NCBI RefSeq assembly: GCF_021365465.1 | Contig: NZ_CP089932.1 | Span: 310,001-374,000, forward strand | DNA: 64,000 nt | From: Erwinia tracheiphila | GTDB taxonomy: Bacteria; Pseudomonadota; Gammaproteobacteria; Enterobacterales; Enterobacteriaceae | Reading direction: 5' to 3' | Part shown: positions 41,697 to 49,103 of the stretch, piece by piece | Position numbering within the stretch: position 1 is the stretch's first letter | How the letters are laid out: each line of letters starts with the position of its first letter | Notes under the pieces: generated by a model | Told to the model about the DNA's origin: nothing | What the model saw: only the letters and a program-made list of their open reading frames with translations | Database searches by the model: none | Program-made: the position numbers and the translations under genes

Positions 41697-42985
41697 TGGC
41701 TATGTTACAGGGGCTGGGCGGCGGACCGGTCAATTTTTACGAATCGATGGTGCCTGATTTCCGCAGTGAGGCGCTGAAAGAAACGCAGAACCAGCTGGGG
41801 CAGGCTCAACTCGCGGGTCTGAACCTGCAGCGCCAGCAGCAGCAGGCGGCCGCTGCAAAGGCTCAGCAGTTCCGGCAGGACTGGCAACAGGCGTATTCCT
41901 CAGGTGATCCGGATGCGATGGAAAGCATCATTGCAAAATATCCTGAGCAAATGGAGGCGGTGCAAAAAGGGATCGGCATCCGCGACGATAATCACCGGCT
42001 GGCGCTGGGCAATGCGGCGCGTGATCTTCGCTTAGCTTCGCAAAGTGGCGATCCTGCTGCACTGGCGCAGGCCGCCATGAAGCATAAATCCACGCTGGCA
42101 AGCGTTGGCAGCTCGCCAGAGCAGCTCTGGCAGCAGTACCAGCAGAACCCCAAAGGCACGCAACAGCTGATTGATGAGGTGGGCATGAGCGCCCTGGGGG
42201 TAAAAGATTATTACGCTGAGCAGGGGAACAGGGCAGACCGACAGATTAAGCGCGATCAGGTTGCGGACGCCAGCGCCCGTGGCTGGGCCGGTCTGAACCA
42301 GGCGGCGCAGTTCCATGCGGACGATATGCAGCTGAAAAAGCTGAACTTCCAGCAACGGCAGCTGGAGAACCAGTATAAAGCTGCTGATAATGACCTCAAA
42401 CGGCAGGCCGCGCAGCAAAAAATTGATGCTAATAAGCAGGAGATTGAACAGCGTCAGACGCAGGTCACAGCGGCTAAAAATGACCTGTATCAGGCGCAGC
42501 AGCTGGCGCAGGAACTGGCAGACGATCCCGATTTAGATCGTATTGTCGGGACCGTTAACACACGTGAGAAAGGGTGGCTGGCCGGAACGTTTCGTAACAG
42601 CAGCGCTGACAAAATCAGCAAGATAAAACAGTTACAGGGCCTTATCGGTTCCGAACGCCTCAAGGCGTTCAAAGGCAGCACCTCGAATAAAGAGCTTGAT
42701 GCCGCCTATCAGCTGGGAACCGGACTGCGTGTTACAGACAACGGTATTATCGGCTCGCCCGATGCCGTGCGCAAACAGCTACGCTTCTTGGCACAGAAAG
42801 CGGGTGGTGCGCTGAATGGCTATGTACCGACTTATGAAGAAAGTTCTTCACCAGCGGGCGGCCCGCAACCTGCTAACGGTGCTAATACAGCTCCAAACAG
42901 CGCGCTCCAGGCCCTTCAGAGCAACCCTGCACTGGCGGGACAGTTCAAAGCCAAATACGGCTATCTGCCGGAAGGATTTGAGTAA
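41696..42985 (+). CDS. DNA ejection protein (P22 gp20-like)
   Basis: 429 aa (P22 about 471), mostly alpha-helical and very glutamine-rich (NLQRQQQQAAAAKAQQFRQDWQQAY; QQRQLENQYKAADNDLKRQAAQQKIDANKQEIEQRQ forms a coiled coil). The C-terminus ends QFKAKYGYLPEGFE. It has position and character of the second ejection protein. It overlaps gp16 by one base. Confidence 0.85.
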   Translation: MAMLQGLGGGPVNFYESMVPDFRSEALKETQNQLGQAQLAGLNLQRQQQQAAAAKAQQFRQDWQQAYSSGDPDAMESIIAKYPEQMEAVQKGIGIRDDNHRLALGNAARDLRLASQSGDPAALAQAAMKHKSTLASVGSSPEQLWQQYQQNPKGTQQLIDEVGMSALGVKDYYAEQGNRADRQIKRDQVADASARGWAGLNQAAQFHADDMQLKKLNFQQRQLENQYKAADNDLKRQAAQQKIDANKQEIEQRQTQVTAAKNDLYQAQQLAQELADDPDLDRIVGTVNTREKGWLAGTFRNSSADKISKIKQLQGLIGSERLKAFKGSTSNKELDAAYQLGTGLRVTDNGIIGSPDAVRKQLRFLAQKAGGALNGYVPTYEESSSPAGGPQPANGANTAPNSALQALQSNPALAGQFKAKYGYLPEGFE

Positions 42986-45111
42986 TGGCAAATTTTTTTG
43001 ATCAGTTTGACGAACCGGATAAACCGGCATCACAACCGGGTAATTTTTTCGACCAATTTGATGACTCTAACTCTCAGTCGCAACCACAAATATCGCCTGC
43101 AGAAATCGCCCGCCAGGATAACGTAGTTAACAAAGCTAACGGTTTTGACCGTTTTATGTTCGGGGTACTTAATGGGCTGATGGATGTTGGTAAAGGCGTT
43201 GGCCTGTTCAACGACCTTACACCTGAAGAACAGGCGGCTATAACGTCAGTTCAGCAGAAATTTGCCGCTAAACCCTCAATCGCTCAGGATGTTGGAGAGT
43301 TTGCGGGACAAGCTGCACCCTTTCTAAGCGGGGGTGGGCTTATCTCTCAGGTACCTAAGGGTGCAGCCAGGCTGGCGACCGCTGCGGGGCTGGGGGCCAC
43401 TGAAGGCGGGATCGTAGCTAACGGTACCGGTAGCGATGTGGCTACAGGTGCAACTATTGGCGCTGTAGCCGGACCAGTAGCTGAACTGGTAGGCCCCGCG
43501 GTTGGTAAGGTCGGCAATAAAATAAGTCAGAACGCCACAGATCTGTATAAATCTATAGCTGGTCTGGGGAAAGGATCTACTGATTCAACGTTAGCCAAAG
43601 CCTCTAAAGCAATGGATAACGCCATATTAGGTGGGGATAAGGCAGTACGTAATTTTGCTAATGAGGTTATGCCGGACCAGCAGGCTGTTAACGCAGTTAA
43701 AGAACTTGGACTTGAGAGCTACACCACTCCCGGAATGGTTTCAAATAACCCAGCTGTCAGAGCGCTTGATAATGCAGTAGCGACTTTGCCGGGGACTGAA
43801 ATTAATGAAGGTCATAAGCGGTTTATTTCGGAGCTTGGAAAGAAAGCTGACGACCTAATCACCTCATTCGGGGGCGACCTTGATAAACAGGCCGTATCTG
43901 AAAGACTTGCTGCCAATTTCGACCATACTGTTGCGAGCCTGCAATCTCAGGCTGATAATATCTATGATAAAGTTGCTCAGAAAATCCCCATTCGTGACAA
44001 TATTGAAGCTAATAATGCACTCAAATACCTTGAAAACCATGCGGATGATCTAGGCGGTCTTGACGAATTATCACCTATTTTGAAGCGCACTATGCTGAGG
44101 CTGGACCCTAACACCCTGCCAACGTATGGTCGACTGGATAACGTTAGAAAACAGGTCGGTCAAGCTATCGGTACAAAAGAAGGATATTATAAGGATGAGG
44201 AAACGGGTGTATTGAAGGGACTTTATGCTGCCATAACTGAAGACCAGCAAAAAATTGCTGAGAAATACGGTGCCGGAGAGTTATGGGGCTTGGGTAAAGA
44301 GTTAGTGAAAACCCGGAAGGGAGTAGAGGATAATGCTCAGTTTGTCTTAGGGAAAAAATTACAACAATCCGCAATACCTAAAGTTGAAAGAGCTATAGTA
44401 AGTATGGCTCAGGGTAACGGAACTGATTTTAGCCAACTAATGCGAGCTATTCCGCAAGATATGCGGAAAGAAGTTGCATTAACATCTCTGAATAAAGCCT
44501 TTACCAGCTATGCTAAATCGCCAGGGCAGCAATTAGGCGTGGACGGCTTCGTAAAATGGTACAACGGCATGCAAAGAAACAGTTCTAATTTGTCTTCACT
44601 CCATAAGGCGATAGGCCCGGAAGCATCTAAACGGCTTAATTCCATCTACCAGGCCGCAAAAGCAATGAATCGCTTGAATACAGGTAAGCAATACGCAAGC
44701 AGCCTGGTAGACCAACAGGTGAAGAACTTCCTTAAAGAAGATGGCGGGCTTGCTAAGCTATATGGAATCGCCAAAATAGCTAAAAAAGCTGCGGTAGCTG
44801 AAGGTGTAAGTTCGCTATCCGGTTTACCCGGTGTGGGGGTTGCAAGTGTGATATCAGGCGTTCTCTCCGCTGGCCGGAAAAGCAGGATTAAAGCTGCGGA
44901 TGAGTTGCTATCGTCACCTGAGTTTAAAAGCATGCTATTCAGGTCCCAATCATTGCCTTTGGATCGTATTGAAGCACGACAGGCTATTGAAAGAAAAATA
45001 GCTCAATCAAAGAACTTTAAAAAGTGGGAGGCGACCCTTTCTGACTCTGAATTAAAAAACGTTTCCAGAACGGGGATTATAGCGTTTTTGGCCGGTGGTG
45101 ACGCAGACTAA
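42985..45111 (+). CDS. DNA ejection protein (P22 gp16-like)
   Basis: 708 aa, about 100 longer than P22 gp16. The N-terminal FFDQFDEPD/FFDQFDDSN motif is repeated twice within 25 residues. A hydrophobic glycine-rich stretch follows (AARLATAAGLGATEGGIVANGTGSDVATGATIGAVAGPVAEL), then long helices. gp16 is the largest ejected protein, entering the cell ahead of the DNA. The AT content rises from here to about 45.3 kb. The gene ends the late operon, tail to tail with a minus-strand gene. Confidence 0.87.
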   Translation: MANFFDQFDEPDKPASQPGNFFDQFDDSNSQSQPQISPAEIARQDNVVNKANGFDRFMFGVLNGLMDVGKGVGLFNDLTPEEQAAITSVQQKFAAKPSIAQDVGEFAGQAAPFLSGGGLISQVPKGAARLATAAGLGATEGGIVANGTGSDVATGATIGAVAGPVAELVGPAVGKVGNKISQNATDLYKSIAGLGKGSTDSTLAKASKAMDNAILGGDKAVRNFANEVMPDQQAVNAVKELGLESYTTPGMVSNNPAVRALDNAVATLPGTEINEGHKRFISELGKKADDLITSFGGDLDKQAVSERLAANFDHTVASLQSQADNIYDKVAQKIPIRDNIEANNALKYLENHADDLGGLDELSPILKRTMLRLDPNTLPTYGRLDNVRKQVGQAIGTKEGYYKDEETGVLKGLYAAITEDQQKIAEKYGAGELWGLGKELVKTRKGVEDNAQFVLGKKLQQSAIPKVERAIVSMAQGNGTDFSQLMRAIPQDMRKEVALTSLNKAFTSYAKSPGQQLGVDGFVKWYNGMQRNSSNLSSLHKAIGPEASKRLNSIYQAAKAMNRLNTGKQYASSLVDQQVKNFLKEDGGLAKLYGIAKIAKKAAVAEGVSSLSGLPGVGVASVISGVLSAGRKSRIKAADELLSSPEFKSMLFRSQSLPLDRIEARQAIERKIAQSKNFKKWEATLSDSELKNVSRTGIIAFLAGGDAD

Positions 45112-45330
45112 TTATTCAATCCGGGTTGCCCGACCCTGAGCATCTTCCTGATATACTTTGCATTTTATTTTAGTCAGGGATTTGATTATTTTGACCAGTT
45201 TTACAATGATTAGCATTGAAAATATAACTGCGCAAGTTCCAAATGTTACGGCTGATACTATTATTCCTAAAGTAGGAAATACTTTGAAGATTAACGCAAA
45301 TACTATAACAGGAAATATATACCTAAACAT
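45112..45330 (-). CDS. small membrane protein at the sieA position
   Basis: 72 aa with two hydrophobic helices (FRYIFPVIVFALIFKVFPTLGIIV and VTFGTCAVIFSMLIIVKLVKII), then a basic tail. AAGAGGT before the ATG supports translation. In P22 the superinfection-exclusion gene sieA occupies this place after gene 16, on its own promoter. The present protein is shorter, and sequence alone does not prove that role. It is AT-rich compared with the late genes, as morons often are. Confidence 0.6.
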   Translation of the reverse strand: MFRYIFPVIVFALIFKVFPTLGIIVSAVTFGTCAVIFSMLIIVKLVKIIKSLTKIKCKVYQEDAQGRATRIE

Positions 45331-45354
45331 AATTACCTCTTAAGCTTTGGCTTT

Positions 45355-45392
45355 ATTAAAGGCGCAACGGGTGGTTTCCGCCGCGCCTTAGG
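45355..45392 (-). terminator. terminator of the shoB-like transcript
   Basis: On the minus strand AAGGCGC...GCGCCTT encloses an inner GCGG/CC-rich stem and is followed by TTAATAAA. It begins about 15 bases after the shoB-like stop codon. Confidence 0.65.
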
Positions 45393-45406
45393 TACGTTTC
45401 CTGATA

Positions 45407-45487
45407 TTAGATTAATAACAGGATCAGCTGTAGAACAGCAATGACGATTTTGATAATCTGCCGGAGCAGTTGTCTGGAATCGGTCAT
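45407..45487 (-). CDS. shoB: ShoB-like type I toxin (26 aa)
   Basis: A 26-residue hydrophobic peptide starting MTDSRQLLRQ and ending KIVIAVLQLILLLI. From memory E. coli ShoB is MTDCRYLIKR...IIKIIIAVLQLILLFL-like, of equal length, sharing MTD, the IKI core and IAVLQLILL. It should insert in the inner membrane and depolarise it. The Shine-Dalgarno AGGGAA (5 bases from the ATG) lies in the 3' arm of a 6-bp hairpin (45493-45509), so translation is probably restrained. It is paired with a divergent small RNA (45745-45818). Not previously expected in a P22-like accessory region, to my knowledge. Confidence 0.8.
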   Translation of the reverse strand: MTDSRQLLRQIIKIVIAVLQLILLLI

Positions 45488-45556
45488 CCGTTTTCCCTAT
45501 AACAGGGAATGCAGCCGTTCGGCTCAGCTCTTCCATTTTCCCGAAGCCGGACGTGC

Positions 45557-45578
45557 AACGCTGAGACGCGCATGCCGC
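45557..45578 (+). repeat. 22-bp toxin-leader copy of the antitoxin seed
   Basis: The 22-bp stretch here recurs at 45744-45765 with a single C/T difference. Because shoB is read from the minus strand, its leader RNA carries the complement of this segment. It can therefore pair with the small RNA made from the second copy: 21 Watson-Crick pairs and one G-U. Confidence 0.85.
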
Positions 45579-45710
45579 ATTCCGTGCCAGAGCCTTGACG
45601 ACACCACTCGTTTCAACGGGAAAAATTCGTCATTTGAACAGAATACGCGGTAGCGTTCGCCACAACAGGACGTAGTTTAGCGACAGTATGCGCGTGGGGC
45701 TACGATCAAC

Positions 45711-45738
45711 TTGCAGTTTTTTGTAGTTTTAGTAATAC
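45711..45738 (+). promoter_or_regulatory. putative promoter of the OhsC-like RNA
   Basis: TTGCAG (45711-45716), 16 bases, TAATAC (45733-45738). A start about 7 bases downstream puts the antisense seed at the very 5' end of the transcript. Confidence 0.6.
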
Positions 45739-45744
45739 TACTTA

Positions 45745-45818
45745 ACGTTGAGACGCGCATGCCGCGAAGCAGTAAAGCAAAAACCCCCGTTCCTCACCAG
45801 TTCGGGGGTTTTTGCTTT
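45745..45818 (+). ncRNA. ohsC: OhsC-like antitoxin sRNA
   Basis: A predicted RNA of about 74 nt running from the seed repeat (45744-45765) to a long hairpin terminator. It is divergent from the ShoB-like gene, as ohsC is from shoB in E. coli, and acts in trans through the 22-nt complementarity to the toxin leader. There is little primary-sequence memory to compare, so the name rests on arrangement, pairing and the adjacent ShoB-like peptide. Confidence 0.68.
45775..45817. terminator. bidirectional terminator (sRNA and antirepressor)
   Basis: A 15-bp stem AAGCAAAAACCCCCG/CGGGGGTTTTTGCTT with a 13-base loop and T runs on both strands. It ends the OhsC-like RNA on the plus strand and the antirepressor gene (stop at 45826) on the minus strand. 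Confidence 0.88.
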
Positions 45819-45825
45819 TGTGGAG

Positions 45826-46623
45826 TTAGTGGGCCGCGGTTCGTTGTGCCTCTTCCTGAGCGAAGGCGATCAGGTCCCACGACAGATCTTTGCCGAACGG
45901 GTACAGCGCCAGCAGCTGGGCCGCTTCAAGCAGCACCTTTACGTGATTAACAAAGTCTACGCTGTCGGCTTTGTACGCTGTCGGCGTGCCAGCCTCTGCC
46001 AGCGGCGCTATGCTGATGTGCGGAGCCGTCCGCGCCGTCTGCAGACGCTGAACAACGCCGGTATGCTGGAAATGTTCTATCGCGGCCACAGCATCATCAA
46101 CGGTAGGGTAGCTGCCCACATGCACGGATGTTTTGCCATCCCAGACAGTAGCCCGGTAGGGGTTATATTTGCTCTGGTTATGGTAGACGCCAGCAGGCAA
46201 ATCGGCGTTGCGCTTCGTATAGGCCCCGCGGCGCTTAACTACCGGCGCTAAGCTCCCGCGCTTCTCTTCCTTTTCAATCAGATCAAGCACCCATTTACGG
46301 AAGTCTTCCGCTACCGGCGTGCGGGCCAGCATCGCTATCAGATGAACGCCACGCAGGGAGAAAACGCGCTTACGAGCCTTTAAATTCGCCGAGGTACTTG
46401 ATTCGAGTACCTCGGGGCGTACCCCTACAAAACCCAAGGTACTTGATTCGAGTACCTTGGTCATACCTTCAGTGAATTCGTTTTTGTAATTGGCATAAAT
46501 ACCTGTAACGGACCGGGGATTGGCGTAGTCCAGCGCTGCGGCAATGTCGGCTGACTCGAACCAGGTTTGACCTGCGATGGTGTGAGCTTTGAGGGCGTGG
46601 TTCTGGAAGGTGAATGTAGTCAT
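45826..46623 (-). CDS. ant: Bro-N domain antirepressor (P22 Ant-like position)
   Basis: 265 aa. The N-terminal Bro-N domain (FTFQNHALKAHTIAGQTWFESADIAAALDYANPRSVTGIYANYKNEF ... FSLRGVHLIAMLARTPVAEDFRKWVLDLIE) is typical of phage antirepressors that bind and inactivate repressors. A C-terminal AP2-like segment follows (YHNQSKYNPYRATVWDGKTSVHVGSYPTVDDAVAAIEHF). It sits in the immI position of P22, between gene 16 and the tailspike. The Bro-N half contains the duplicated peptide VLESST, encoded by two hairpin-forming sequences. Start at 46623, with AGGA upstream; an in-frame ATG at 46644 is the alternative. Confidence 0.8.
   Translation of the reverse strand: MTTFTFQNHALKAHTIAGQTWFESADIAAALDYANPRSVTGIYANYKNEFTEGMTKVLESSTLGFVGVRPEVLESSTSANLKARKRVFSLRGVHLIAMLARTPVAEDFRKWVLDLIEKEEKRGSLAPVVKRRGAYTKRNADLPAGVYHNQSKYNPYRATVWDGKTSVHVGSYPTVDDAVAAIEHFQHTGVVQRLQTARTAPHISIAPLAEAGTPTAYKADSVDFVNHVKVLLEAAQLLALYPFGKDLSWDLIAFAQEEAQRTAAH
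46390..46460. repeat. paired palindromes inside the antirepressor gene
   Basis: Two near-identical hairpins 44 bases apart. The first has 9-bp arms (46390-46398/46406-46414); the second has 10-bp arms (46434-46443/46451-46460). Both enclose the same loop TGATTCG. The distance is close to a whole number of codons, so both encode the same VLESST peptide. A regulatory or recombination role is possible. Confidence 0.85.
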
Positions 46624-46644
46624 GGCGATAGATCCTGTGTGCAT

Positions 46645-46960
46645 AGGTTAATCACCACCGTCAGGTGCAAAGCTTCGGGTGGTGAGACGTACAGGGTTTG
46701 CACTACCGGGCACAAAGGAAACCGGCGAGCCTTACGGCTCCCCTGCACGCCCCACCATTGAAATAATAAAGGTGCAGGGGGCCGCAGACAATAAAAAAGA
46801 CGCTGGCGCGTCTGATATCGCCTAAGTGCTGACCGGGGTGCAAATCCCGGCACCAGATTTTGCTGGTGCATATTCAGCATAAGGCCCTGCTTTAAGTGTT
46901 GTCAATTCAAACTTGCAAAAAATTACAAGCCCAAATTTATTACATCCTGTCAATAGTAAG
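46645..46960 (-). promoter_or_regulatory. antirepressor leader, possible C4-type antisense RNA and ash-like remnant
   Basis: Reading leftward toward ant, there are hairpins GGTGCCGGGATTTGCACC and AGACGCGCCAGCGTCT, the latter followed by TTTTTT (an attenuator). P1-like phages control icd-ant with a processed C4 antisense RNA in just this place. A frame resembling Ash/Icd-like proteins (MVGRAGEP, then GSPVSFVPGSANPVRLTTRS) is interrupted by TAA. The C4 identity is a guess from layout. No intact gene is claimed. Confidence 0.4.
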
Positions 46961-46970
46961 GAAATTTAAA

Positions 46971-48242
46971 ATGACCGATAACGCCGTACCGCTCACGCTC
47001 CCTGTTGAGCTTTACACCATGCCGCGCCAGTTCAGCACCGTTTTTAACGGTAAAATCTATGTCGGCAAACTGGATACTGATCCTACAGCTGAGACAAACC
47101 GCGTAACAGTTTACCAGGAGGGCGAGAACGGCACGCTGACGCCTATAGCGCAGCCGATCAGCATCAATGCTGGTGGTTACCCGGTTATCAGCGGGCAGGT
47201 GGTTAAACTGGTAGTGACGCAGGATTATTCGATTGCTGTTTATGACCAGTTCGATGCCCAGGCGTTCTATTTTCCGCGTTGCTCAGGCCCGTATGTGCTC
47301 AAAGTGTTTCACGATCAGACCCTGCACGGCGACGGAACAGAGGCGGATCCGCTGGGTGTTAAACTGTCCGGGAATAGCGGCAATCTGCTGGAGATCCGCG
47401 ACGATGGGCTTTACTACGGTACGTCAGCGTCTGATGATTTGCTCAATCTGTATGTCGATACCGTTAACGGCAGTGATGATAATATCGGTTCGCGAGAAAA
47501 ACCGCTTAAAACCCTGAATGAGGCTCTTACGCGAACCCCTGCGAACAAGAGCAACACCATACACCTTCATTCCGGCCAGACTTTTATTCTTGATGTTCAG
47601 ACATCGATAGTAGGGTGTATCAGACTGATTATGCCTTACGATGATCCCTATATTGACGGCAATAAGGTGCCGGACCCGTCACCCTCGCAGCCATCTTATT
47701 ACGGCTGGGCAGCGGCAGACCTGGCCCGACCAACAATTAAAGCTCATATCGCTTATTATGACGCCCCGCGGCTATTTGGCCCCCTCACGTTCCATTGCTC
47801 AGGTGGTAGCGTTCTGGATATTCGTGGAGTGATAATTGACACGATACCGGACAACTATGACCCGTCAGAGGTTACCGGCTGGGGCCAGACACGCGCCTGC
47901 ACAATCAGTGGAGACTTAACCTCATCAGTTTCACTGACGGGGTGTGTGGCCGTTACTTCTGATGCCAGCAGTGCGCATCCTTGGAACCTATGCGCAAATA
48001 CACCTGCAGGTGATATTCCTTCAATGGCCTTTTCCCGCGTTCTGCACCTGCGAGGGAAGACGCTGGTAGAAATCGCGGCATCAACCGCAAAAATCAGTGT
48101 TTCAGATGTCTTTCCGGATGAGCACATAATTAAGTACCTCACAACGGATTTGATTGCTGCGGTGAAGAATGGCGCTATTGAGGGTATTGTCCGTGGTCCC
48201 GGTGGCGAACCCCGGAACCTGATGATCAACGTTGTTGTATGA
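46971..48242 (+). CDS. tailspike with P22-type head-binding domain
   Basis: 423 aa. The first ~112 residues match the P22 tailspike head-binding domain (TMPRQFSTVFNGKIYVGKLDTDP, SINAGGYPVISGQVVKLVVTQDYSIAVYDQFDAQAFYFPR), which docks on the tail hub. The rest is unrelated to the P22 endorhamnosidase. It starts a beta-helix-like region (NLYVDTVNGSDDNIGSREKPLKTLNEAL) and is much shorter than the 667-aa P22 spike. The receptor specificity is thus different; enzymatic activity cannot be judged. ATG at 46971 with AAGGAAA upstream. Confidence 0.85.
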   Translation: MTDNAVPLTLPVELYTMPRQFSTVFNGKIYVGKLDTDPTAETNRVTVYQEGENGTLTPIAQPISINAGGYPVISGQVVKLVVTQDYSIAVYDQFDAQAFYFPRCSGPYVLKVFHDQTLHGDGTEADPLGVKLSGNSGNLLEIRDDGLYYGTSASDDLLNLYVDTVNGSDDNIGSREKPLKTLNEALTRTPANKSNTIHLHSGQTFILDVQTSIVGCIRLIMPYDDPYIDGNKVPDPSPSQPSYYGWAAADLARPTIKAHIAYYDAPRLFGPLTFHCSGGSVLDIRGVIIDTIPDNYDPSEVTGWGQTRACTISGDLTSSVSLTGCVAVTSDASSAHPWNLCANTPAGDIPSMAFSRVLHLRGKTLVEIAASTAKISVSDVFPDEHIIKYLTTDLIAAVKNGAIEGIVRGPGGEPRNLMINVVV

Positions 48243-48271
48243 CCCTTACCAGGGGCGCCCCGGTATCACTA

Positions 48272-48598
48272 TCAGTCATAAAGCCAGCGTCCTGCTTTGG
48301 CGGACTCTGCGAACATAGTAACTGTAAGTGGTTTCTTGATTTGTTTAACCGGTTCTTTCGTGAACCAGCTACGGAAAAACCAGGGGATCGACCAGGGATA
48401 ATAGTTCTCAATGTTTAGCGCGGATACGTCGACGTTATACTTATCTGAGTATTTATTGATGGTTTCTGCCAGGTCTTCGACTTCCGCGTATTCCTGTAGA
48501 GTGTCGTCCTTATTAAGCGGGATTTTCTTTAATGACAGTGTCGTCACCAGGGGTAATTCTTTCCTGAAAAAATCAAGGACATCATTATCCGTCACCAT
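48272..48598 (-). CDS. DUF1493-like protein
   Basis: 108 aa: MVTDNDVLDFFRKELPLVTTLSLKKIPLNKDDTLQEYAEVEDLAETINKYSDKYNVDVSALNIENYYPWSIPWFFRSWF. This resembles DUF1493 proteins, an acyl-carrier-like helical fold without known function. It overlaps the upstream minus-strand gene (48592-49047) by 7 bases, so they form a two-gene operon that is conserved as a pair in enterobacterial islands. Confidence 0.65.
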   Translation of the reverse strand: MVTDNDVLDFFRKELPLVTTLSLKKIPLNKDDTLQEYAEVEDLAETINKYSDKYNVDVSALNIENYYPWSIPWFFRSWFTKEPVKQIKKPLTVTMFAESAKAGRWLYD

Positions 48599-49047
48599 AA
48601 TTTATCATCCCCTCTGGCTATCCGGTTGTAGTTCACTGTGGCATGGAATGCTATTGCAGCCACGTCGGAGGATGCGATAACCCACCCAACAACAGGAACG
48701 GCGCGACCGACAAAAGCGCCAAGATTATTTACAAACTTAGGCCGAAGTGTTCTGAGGCTCGCATTCGTGAATGTGGGTAGGCGAAATGGCAGTTCAATGT
48801 TGAGATAACGGCGAGCTGCTTCTGATGCAATGGAAGTTCCCTTGGTCGCTCCGGCGAACTTACCCCGTGTTGGGCGGGTGGGTTGCCCCAGAATAATGCT
48901 TGCTGCGGCCACAATGTCACTTACGCCAAGCTGCTCGTCTACCGCATCGAGGAAAACCCAGAAGAATAATTCTCCCGCCGAAAGATTGCACACGCCTTTA
49001 TAGAAATAAGTGTTGTTGAGCTCTTCAACTGTGTCCATCGTTTTCAT
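48592..49047 (-). CDS. DUF1493-partner protein of unknown function
   Basis: 151 aa, with FFWVFLDAVDEQLGVSDIVAAASIILGQPTRPTRGKFAGATKGTSIASEAARRYL and a hydrophobic C-terminal helix (AVPVVGWVIASSDVAAIAFHATV). It is probably membrane-associated or pore-like. It is coupled to the DUF1493-like gene. Between tailspike and integrase this looks like cargo (lysogenic conversion), with the tempting but unproven idea of a colicin-like/defence pair. Confidence 0.55.
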   Translation of the reverse strand: MKTMDTVEELNNTYFYKGVCNLSAGELFFWVFLDAVDEQLGVSDIVAAASIILGQPTRPTRGKFAGATKGTSIASEAARRYLNIELPFRLPTFTNASLRTLRPKFVNNLGAFVGRAVPVVGWVIASSDVAAIAFHATVNYNRIARGDDKLW

Positions 49048-49103
49048 CCCTGTTCTGTATACATTCAGGACAATCTAGGACAAACATGCAGATGATTACA
49101 AGC

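Noticed and set aside
45333..45536. 67-aa minus-strand frame
   Set aside because: It overlaps the 26-aa ShoB-like frame in another phase; the short frame matches a known toxin, has a Shine-Dalgarno, and is followed by a terminator.
45711..45950. 79-aa plus-strand frame
   Set aside because: It crosses the sRNA terminator and runs antisense into the antirepressor gene.
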